Source: JACDAE01 sp034438015 (lineage in GTDB: Bacteria; Chloroflexota; Ktedonobacteria; Ktedonobacterales; Ktedonobacteraceae). Taken from it: 35,672 nucleotides of DNA. Position numbers and translations under genes: made by a program. Shown here in pieces: positions 30,596 to 35,672 of this stretch. The first letter of the stretch is position 1. Every line of letters starts with the position of its first letter. The stretch lies in contig DAOTTD010000253.1 of assembly GCA_034438015.1 (NCBI GenBank), forward strand, positions 1 to 35,672, written 5' to 3'. Below the pieces are notes generated by a model. The model ran no database searches, was not told where the DNA came from, and saw only the letters and a program-made list of their open reading frames with translations.

Positions 30596-32956
30596 ATGAT
30601 CGATAACCCCATCTTCATGGTCGACGATTGGAAGCTGCGCGAGAAGGAGCTTCACCTGGATATACTGGCGCAGACCGAATCAGTTTTCGCCCTCTCCAAT
30701 GGACATATAGGACTGCGAGGCAACCTCGACGAAGGAGAGCCGTATGGCCTGCCCGGCACCTATTTAAACTCCGTCTATGAGTTGCGACCCCTACCCTATG
30801 CGGAGGGCGGATACGGCTACCCTGAATCCGGGCAGACGGTCATCAACGTCACGAATGGCAAACTCATCCGTCTTCTCGTCGACGACGAACCCTTTGATAT
30901 TCGCTATGGCGAGGTTCAGAGCCACGAGCGGGAACTCGACTTTCGGGGTGGGGTCCTCCGCCGCAACGTGCGCTGGACTTCCCCTATGGGACACACGGTT
31001 GAGGTCTCCTCGGTGCGCATGGTGTCGTTCACGCAGCGGGCGCTCGTAGCGATCAGCTATGAGGTGCTGGCGATCGAGAACGAGATGCGCATTGTTGTGC
31101 AATCGGAGCTGGTTGCGAACGAGGCGTTGCCAGGAGCAGGCAAGGATCCACGAGAAAGCGCGGCGCTTGCATCTCCGCTGGAGAGCGAAGAGCACCAGGC
31201 TCAGGGAACCTTCGGGCTCCTGGTCCATCGCACCAGGGTCAGCAACCTGCGCATTGGTGCGGCGATGGACCTTCATGTAGAAGGACCCGCCGGGACGGGC
31301 ATTGAAGCTGAAAGCTATCCCGATATAGCTCGTGTATCCATCACTGCGCGCCTGAAGCCGGGCGAACGACTACGCATTGTCAAGCTCGTCACCTATGGCT
31401 GGTCGAGCCAGCGTTCCCGATCCGCACTGCACGACCAGGTCATCGCAGCCCTCTTCAGCGCTCGCTCGACCGGATGGGAAGGTCTGCTCGCCGAGCAGCG
31501 CGCCTACCTGGACGATTTCTGGGCGCGAGCAGACGTTGAGATCGAGGGTGACCCGGAGATTCAGCAAGCCCTGCGTTTCGCACTCTTCCATATCCTGCAG
31601 GCAGGCGCGCGCGGTGAACGGCGACCGATTCCAGCCAAAGGGTTGACGGGTCCCGGCTACGACGGCCACACTTTCTGGGACACGGAGACCTTCGTCCTAC
31701 CGATACTCATACTGACGCTTCCGCGCGCCGCCGCAGACGCGCTGCGCTGGCGACAATCGATTCTCGGCAAGGCGAAAGACCGGGCGTACCAGCTCGGACT
31801 ACATGGGGCAGCCTTTCCATGGCGAACGATCAGAGGCGAAGAGTGTTCGGGATACTGGCCAGCGGGCACTGCCGCGTTTCACATCAATGCAGCCATCGCA
31901 TATGCCGTGACCAGCTATGTCGGGAGTAGCGACGATACGAAGTTCGAGGAAGAGGTGGGGCTCGAACTGCTCGTCGAGACGGCGAGACTGTGGCGTTCGC
32001 TTGGCTTCCACGACGCCGACGATCGCTTCTGCATTGATGGCGTTACCGGACCAGACGAATATAGCGCCCTCGCCGACAACAACGTCTACACAAACCTGAT
32101 GGCGCAGCATAATCTGCGCTACGCGGCGGATGCCGTGCAACGCTATCCCGCTAAAGCGCGCGAACTTGGCGTCGACTCCGAAGAGGCCGCTAGCTGGATC
32201 GACGCAGCTGAGAAGATGTTTATCCCATACGACGAACGCCTCAAAGTAACGCCACAGGACGATTCTTTTACCAGGCACAAAGTGTGGGACTTCGCCAACA
32301 CGACGCCGGACCAGTACCCTCTGCTCCTGCACTTTCCGTACGTTGACCTCTATCGCAAGCAGGTCGTCAAGCAGGCCGACCTCGTCCTGGCAATGCAGCT
32401 CTGCAGCAACGCCTTTACAGCGGAGCAGAAGGCACGCAACTTCGCTTATTATGAGGCACTCACCGTGCGCGACTCCTCGCTATCGGCAAACACTCAGGCC
32501 GTCCTTGCCGCCGAAGTGGGCCAGCTACAGCTTGCATATGACTATCTTGGCGAAGCAGCGCTCATGGACCTCGACGACCTGGAGCATAACACACGGGACG
32601 GACTCCACATCGCCTCGCTCGCGGGAGCCTGGATGGCACTGGTCGCGGGCTTCGGCGGCATGCGCACGCAGGGTGGCTCGCTCTCCTTCGCGCCGCGCCT
32701 GCCGGAAGGGATCAGACGGATCGTCTTCCGCATCTTGTACCGTGGGCGTCGCCTGCGTATCGAGGTGACTGCGCAGGAAGCGACGTACCACCTGCTCGAC
32801 GGTTCACCGCTGAAGAGCTGGCACCACGGCGAAGAGATTACCTTGTCTGTGGATGATGCAATAAGCCGGTCCATTCCTCCTATAAAGGCGGGCCCCAGAC
32901 CTACTCAACCAAAGGGGCGCGCGCCGGTCCCGCGTGGAGCACGGCGCACGTCGTGA
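30596..32956 (+). CDS. Glycoside hydrolase family 65 phosphorylase/hydrolase
   Basis: The 786-residue protein has the GH65 order: N-terminal beta-sandwich (about 10-270; FALSNGHIGLRGNLDEGEPY near 30), linker helices, an (alpha/alpha)6 barrel (about 320-700) and a small C-terminal sheet. The general acid lies in DGVTGPDEY at Glu488; GYDGHTFWDTETF near 355 and KQADLVLAMQL near 590, the latter binding phosphate in phosphorylases, are also present. Family members split maltose, trehalose, kojibiose or related alpha-glucosides, usually with phosphate to give beta-glucose 1-phosphate. The exact sugar cannot be read. The GGGAGG site lies 7 bases before the ATG. A basic, Pro-rich tail of about 30 residues ends the protein. 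It is a lone gene followed by an inverted-repeat element 3 bases past the stop. Confidence 0.93.
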   Translation: MIDNPIFMVDDWKLREKELHLDILAQTESVFALSNGHIGLRGNLDEGEPYGLPGTYLNSVYELRPLPYAEGGYGYPESGQTVINVTNGKLIRLLVDDEPFDIRYGEVQSHERELDFRGGVLRRNVRWTSPMGHTVEVSSVRMVSFTQRALVAISYEVLAIENEMRIVVQSELVANEALPGAGKDPRESAALASPLESEEHQAQGTFGLLVHRTRVSNLRIGAAMDLHVEGPAGTGIEAESYPDIARVSITARLKPGERLRIVKLVTYGWSSQRSRSALHDQVIAALFSARSTGWEGLLAEQRAYLDDFWARADVEIEGDPEIQQALRFALFHILQAGARGERRPIPAKGLTGPGYDGHTFWDTETFVLPILILTLPRAAADALRWRQSILGKAKDRAYQLGLHGAAFPWRTIRGEECSGYWPAGTAAFHINAAIAYAVTSYVGSSDDTKFEEEVGLELLVETARLWRSLGFHDADDRFCIDGVTGPDEYSALADNNVYTNLMAQHNLRYAADAVQRYPAKARELGVDSEEAASWIDAAEKMFIPYDERLKVTPQDDSFTRHKVWDFANTTPDQYPLLLHFPYVDLYRKQVVKQADLVLAMQLCSNAFTAEQKARNFAYYEALTVRDSSLSANTQAVLAAEVGQLQLAYDYLGEAALMDLDDLEHNTRDGLHIASLAGAWMALVAGFGGMRTQGGSLSFAPRLPEGIRRIVFRILYRGRRLRIEVTAQEATYHLLDGSPLKSWHHGEEITLSVDDAISRSIPPIKAGPRPTQPKGRAPVPRGARRTS

Positions 32957-32958
32957 CA

Positions 32959-33200
32959 TCATGAGTTATCCCGGTAACTGTTCAGGTGCCCTTTTGACTC
33001 ATCAGCGCCTTTGGCGCTTCGCAAGCCCTTTGGTGTGGGTGGCGCGCTGGCGGTCTGCGCCGCCAGCGCGCCACCCACACAGGAGTCGTGCGAGCCGCAA
33101 AGCGCGCGGAGCCACGAGGAGTCAGGACGAGGGAATCTGAACAGTTACGCGGATGGAGAAGCATCGAACCCCTGTTCGAAAATTCCGGGATAACTCATGA
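32959..33200. repeat. 242-bp inverted-repeat element (copy B of the palindromic family)
   Basis: Perfect 16-bp ends (TCATGAGTTATCCCGG at 32959-32974 and its complement at 33185-33200) enclose a second perfect pair of 12 bp (GTAACTGTTCAG at 32974-32985, complement at 33137-33148). The right side has an extra 36 bases between the two repeats, so the element seems composite. It has no coding capacity and fits a MITE. The inner part is related to copy A at 19610-19682. Confidence 0.75.
33033..33080. terminator. Perfect 21-bp hairpin in the element
   Basis: Bases 33033-33053 pair without mismatch with 33060-33080 (arm begins GTGTGGGTGGCGCGC) around a six-base loop. This very GC-rich stem lies between the convergent GH65 and RIO kinase genes and would block both transcripts, although it lacks T-runs. 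Confidence 0.65.
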
Positions 33201-33260
33201 CCGGTTGCGCAGCACCGCAGGCGCTGCGAGGCCAGCTGAGGTAGATCTAAATGGCCGTGG

Positions 33261-34256
33261 CTAGATCTCTTCCGGCAGCGGCCCCATGTGCCCGGACCAG
33301 ATCTGGCGGGCGAGCGCACGCGCATCGTAGCTCGCTCCGTAGCCCGCGAAGTACTGGCAGATGCGTTCGACATCACGGGCCAGCAGAGAGAAGACATCCG
33401 AATTGTGATAGGGATCGACGGCCTGCGCGAAATCGATCACCTTCACGCTCCCTTGCCAGTAGAGGACATTGTAAGCCGACAGATCGCCATGAATGCGACC
33501 GTGCACCAGCGCGAGTTCGATATTATGCAGGATGCACTCGAAGAGGGGCTGCACCTCCTCTTGTTCGAGCATGACATCGTTCAGACGAGGAGCTGGCTCT
33601 CCGGGGGCACCGATGTACTCCATCAGGACAGCGTTGCCGATCTGGGCAACCGGGCACGGAACGTCGGCCCCATGCGCAAAGAGCAGACGCTGCGTCTGAT
33701 ACTCGTACTCGATCCAGGACGCGACCTGGGCGGCGCGTCCCTTCTCCGTCTTGCGTGTGGCGGCGCTGCCACGCCGGCTGTTGCCGTGCTCCGCTTGCCC
33801 CTGCTCATCGCGCTGGACGCGGCTGAAGCGATAGATGGCGTCGTTGCGCAGGCTACGAAACATGCGCGGACGATAGATCTTCGCCGCGAGGTACTGCACG
33901 CCCGTTGAAGGATGCGCCGTACAGCAGTAGACTGTGGCTTCTTTTCCACTATGCGCCTCGTGCAGAACATCGGTAATCAAATGCTGATCATAGAACGGCA
34001 TCAGCGACGAGAGTATCCAGGGCGCGTCGCGCCTGGACGCCAGCAAGGTAGGATGGAACGCCGGACGAGCCGTTGGCTGCTCTTCGTACGCCTGCTCGCG
34101 CAGCCAGCGTTGTACCGCTGAGCTGCTTTCGTAACTGGTCTTGCGCGTTGGTTTCGTATCGGTATGATTGCGGGCGCGGGCGCGTTCGCGCGCCCCCGGC
34201 TTTATTTTTACAAACGTTTTGGGCTCCTCGGAGTCATCGTCGAAATGTCTCTTCAA
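33261..34256 (-). CDS. RIO-type atypical protein kinase
   Basis: I place the start at TTG 34256 because TAGGAG lies 8 bases upstream; the frame stays open to an ATG at 34373 without such a site. This gives 331 residues with a basic N-terminus and a RIO kinase domain from about 90: GKEATVYCC for the nucleotide loop, Lys126 in AAKIYRPR, catalytic HGDLSAYNVL (Asp258) and metal-binding VIDFAQAVDP (Asp275). A charged insert of about 25 residues (RDEQGQAEHGN... region) lies within the N-lobe. RIO kinases act in ribosome maturation in archaea and eukaryotes; bacterial members are less studied. The kinase residues are all present. Its targets are unknown. Confidence 0.85.
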   Translation of the reverse strand: MKRHFDDDSEEPKTFVKIKPGARERARARNHTDTKPTRKTSYESSSAVQRWLREQAYEEQPTARPAFHPTLLASRRDAPWILSSLMPFYDQHLITDVLHEAHSGKEATVYCCTAHPSTGVQYLAAKIYRPRMFRSLRNDAIYRFSRVQRDEQGQAEHGNSRRGSAATRKTEKGRAAQVASWIEYEYQTQRLLFAHGADVPCPVAQIGNAVLMEYIGAPGEPAPRLNDVMLEQEEVQPLFECILHNIELALVHGRIHGDLSAYNVLYWQGSVKVIDFAQAVDPYHNSDVFSLLARDVERICQYFAGYGASYDARALARQIWSGHMGPLPEEI

Positions 34257-34793
34257 AAGAATTGCTCCTATGGAAAGGCAGGTACATTCCCTCCCGACAT
34301 CATGGGAAATGAGCGCCTGTCTCACAGAATTTCGGACATGTACAGCAGACAAAAAGAGCGCAGCATGCCGCAACGAGACGGGGCGCGAGAGAACGCACCG
34401 GGAATGTTTAAGAATGGGAAGTTATTTCGCGAGGGGGCAGTAGTACAGAAAAAGTGTCTGGTTGGAGCAAGCCGCAGCCGGACAGAGAAGAGAGGAGAAG
34501 CTACGTGCCAGGAGCGCCGCGCATAGGGCGAATGCAATGCTTCGAGAAGACCAACTCTCAAAATCTCATAGGCCAGGGAATGCTTTATCGGACAGTACCA
34601 TACCCCGTGGAAACAACGAGAACTACAAACCTTGTCATAATAAGCACCTCCAATCTATTTAATGTTCGAGAAAGAGCTTACCATATAGGGACGCGAAAAG
34701 CAAGAGATTTTTAGTGTAGAGTTTTTTGCGAGCTTGCAGCTCACAAAAAACTCTACAAACTATGTAAACGTCGAAGGCGCGGGGTGTAACAAT
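34257..34793. other. Intergenic stretch between RIO kinase and aldolase
   Basis: No recognised gene. On the minus strand a tiny frame of 16 codons starting near 34637 (MTRFVVLVVS...) has a strong GGAGGT site 7 bases upstream and could be a leader peptide, but nothing else supports it. The terminator-like palindrome at 34716-34756 is the main feature. Confidence 0.35.
34716..34756. terminator. Terminator-like palindrome after the aldolase gene
   Basis: GTAGAGTTTTTTG (34716-34728) pairs perfectly with 34744-34756, and GAGCT/AGCTC pairs inside with a single C-A mismatch between. It lies 38 bases past the aldolase stop and contains T-runs in both directions, so it could end transcription either way. 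Confidence 0.65.
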
Positions 34794-35465
34794 TTATAGC
34801 GAGCCGAACTGCTCCATATGCTTGCGTTCGCGTTCGAGCGCGCCGGCGGGGAAGGGCTTTTCGCCTCCGATCATGCGCGCGTCGAGCGTGAGTTGGGCTG
34901 CCTCTTCCATAATGATAATCAATTGCGCGACGGCAAGCACATCGCGAGCGAAGGCCAGCAATCCGTGGTTTGCCAACAACACAGCCGGAACGGTCGGATG
35001 CAGCCGCAGTTGTTCCACGATGTAGGAGACGGCCTCCGCTGAACCACGCGGAGCCCAGTCCGCCACAGGAATAGCTTCGGTGATACCGAAACGCAGGAAC
35101 GCCTCGTACACACAGGGCAGAGGCTGCTGGGCGAGGGCAAAGCTCGTCACGCGGGGCGAATGCGTGTGAATGACAGCCTGCACATCGCGCCGCTCACGAT
35201 AGACGCACGCGTGCATACCGACGATCTCACGCGTAGTCGGATCAAGGTTTCCCTCCACCACCTCGCCATCAAAGGTAACGACCACCAACTGCTCCGTTGT
35301 CAGGTGAGCGATGTGGCTTACCGACGTGAGCAGGAGCTGCTCCTTTACAGGCAGACGTACACTCATATTACCATGCCCGCTATGTGACAGCACGCCAGCC
35401 TCGGCCAGTCGTCGGGCGGCCTGCACCATTTGTTCTCGCAGGTTCTTATAGCTCAGATCTGTCAT
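34794..35465 (-). CDS. Class II aldolase/adducin-family protein
   Basis: The start at 35465 (GGGAGG 6 bases upstream) gives 223 residues; the earlier ATG at 35516 lacks a site. The family pattern is complete: GNMSVRLP (substrate/phosphate region), Glu80 in TTREIVGMHACVY, H100-x-H102 in IHTHSPRV and the third zinc His in LANHGLLAF. Members are zinc-dependent lyases such as L-fuculose-phosphate or ribulose-phosphate aldolases and epimerases, and cleave a sugar phosphate to dihydroxyacetone phosphate and an aldehyde. The exact substrate cannot be told. It is a single gene ending in a terminator. Confidence 0.9.
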   Translation of the reverse strand: MTDLSYKNLREQMVQAARRLAEAGVLSHSGHGNMSVRLPVKEQLLLTSVSHIAHLTTEQLVVVTFDGEVVEGNLDPTTREIVGMHACVYRERRDVQAVIHTHSPRVTSFALAQQPLPCVYEAFLRFGITEAIPVADWAPRGSAEAVSYIVEQLRLHPTVPAVLLANHGLLAFARDVLAVAQLIIIMEEAAQLTLDARMIGGEKPFPAGALERERKHMEQFGSL

Positions 35466-35605
35466 GAGTTCCTCCCATTCATCTCCCCGCGCTCGCGCGA
35501 GAATCTCCTCGACCACTGCGGTCTTGGCATCAGCATAGTTCTGTGGTAACTCCTCAGCTCTGCTGAGGACTTGCCAAAGTGAGAGAAACCAGCTAAAGGA
35601 AAGCG

Positions 35606-35672
35606 ATGAAGCCAGAAGAAGAACTGCAAGCCCTTCGGGAAGAGTTGCAAGCCGTCCGAGAAGAAAATCACA
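35606..35672 (+). CDS. Start of a coiled-coil protein, possibly an IS66 transposase (cut by window edge)
   Basis: An ATG with AAAGGA 5 bases upstream opens a frame reading MKPEEELQALREELQAVREE, a heptad-rich coiled coil, and runs off the right edge after 22 codons. IS66-family transposases often begin with such a leucine/glutamate coiled coil, and an IS66 remnant lies at 6.2 kb, but other proteins start this way too. Confidence 0.5.
   Translation, partial: MKPEEELQALREELQAVREENH

Noticed and set aside
34322..34561. 79-codon minus-strand frame before the RIO kinase
   Set aside because: No ribosome site, no conserved pattern, and it lies upstream of a better-supported start.

Overview
The window looks like chromosomal DNA from a soil or filamentous member of the Ktedonobacteria (Chloroflexota). 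This rests on gene style rather than any marker gene. Supporting signs are a Ser/Thr kinase fused to a STAND ATPase with kinesin-light-chain-type TPRs, an F420-type (Ddn-like) flavin oxidoreductase, a remnant of a NACHT protein, IS66 and TnpB elements, PilJ/HAMP receptors without chemotaxis output domains, and many decayed genes between intact ones. No tRNA, rRNA or CRISPR array was seen.

Layout. (1) 1-5.9 kb: a small membrane protein converges on an HTH-GAF regulator. Upstream of the regulator, on the same strand, lies a sensory operon: a PstS-like lipoprotein, a receptor with HAMP domains but no output domain, and a PilJ-type membrane receptor ending in a SWIM zinc finger. The last of these is the most unusual protein in the window. 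(2) 6-6.9 kb: a small graveyard holding an IS66 transposase 3' end and a NACHT C-terminus cut by a perfect hairpin, then an intact 53-residue membrane protein. (3) 7-9 kb: an ABC-2 exporter (ATPase and permease) behind a strong promoter and a long inverted repeat in the 5' UTR. (4) 9-10.2 kb: a VKOR-type disulfide-forming protein followed by an exported protein with two cysteines. (5) 10.2-11.6 kb: a TnpB-only IS200/IS605-type element with intact catalytic residues. (6) 11.6-16.2 kb: an alpha/beta hydrolase, a small unknown protein, and the kinase-STAND-TPR protein. (7) 16.3-18.2 kb: leuA with its own promoter. (8) 18.2-20.7 kb: a second graveyard with an HPP fragment, a PilJ/HAMP receptor remnant, a 5'-truncated aldo/keto reductase, a repeat element, and an Rpn-family nuclease broken at a run of six G. 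(9) 20.8-26.5 kb: a VOC-family protein, a TetR regulator with paired inverted motifs around its promoter, a ClC channel, a Ddn-like oxidoreductase and an APC permease. (10) 26.5-30.3 kb: a MutS-family remnant, a small membrane protein, an overlapping three-gene operon (SRPBCC, membrane protein, SRPBCC), and a metallo-beta-lactamase-fold lactonase-like protein. (11) 30.6-35.7 kb: a GH65 glycoside phosphorylase/hydrolase, a 242-bp inverted-repeat element, a RIO-type kinase, a class II aldolase, and the start of a coiled-coil protein cut by the window edge.

The best candidates for something undescribed are the SBP / HAMP receptor / PilJ-SWIM operon and the SRPBCC-membrane-SRPBCC operon. The interspersed palindromic repeats (two related copies at 19.6 and 33.0 kb, plus separate inverted repeats at 3.2 and 6.65 kb) are the main non-coding structure. 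All functions are read from motifs by eye; no database search was run.
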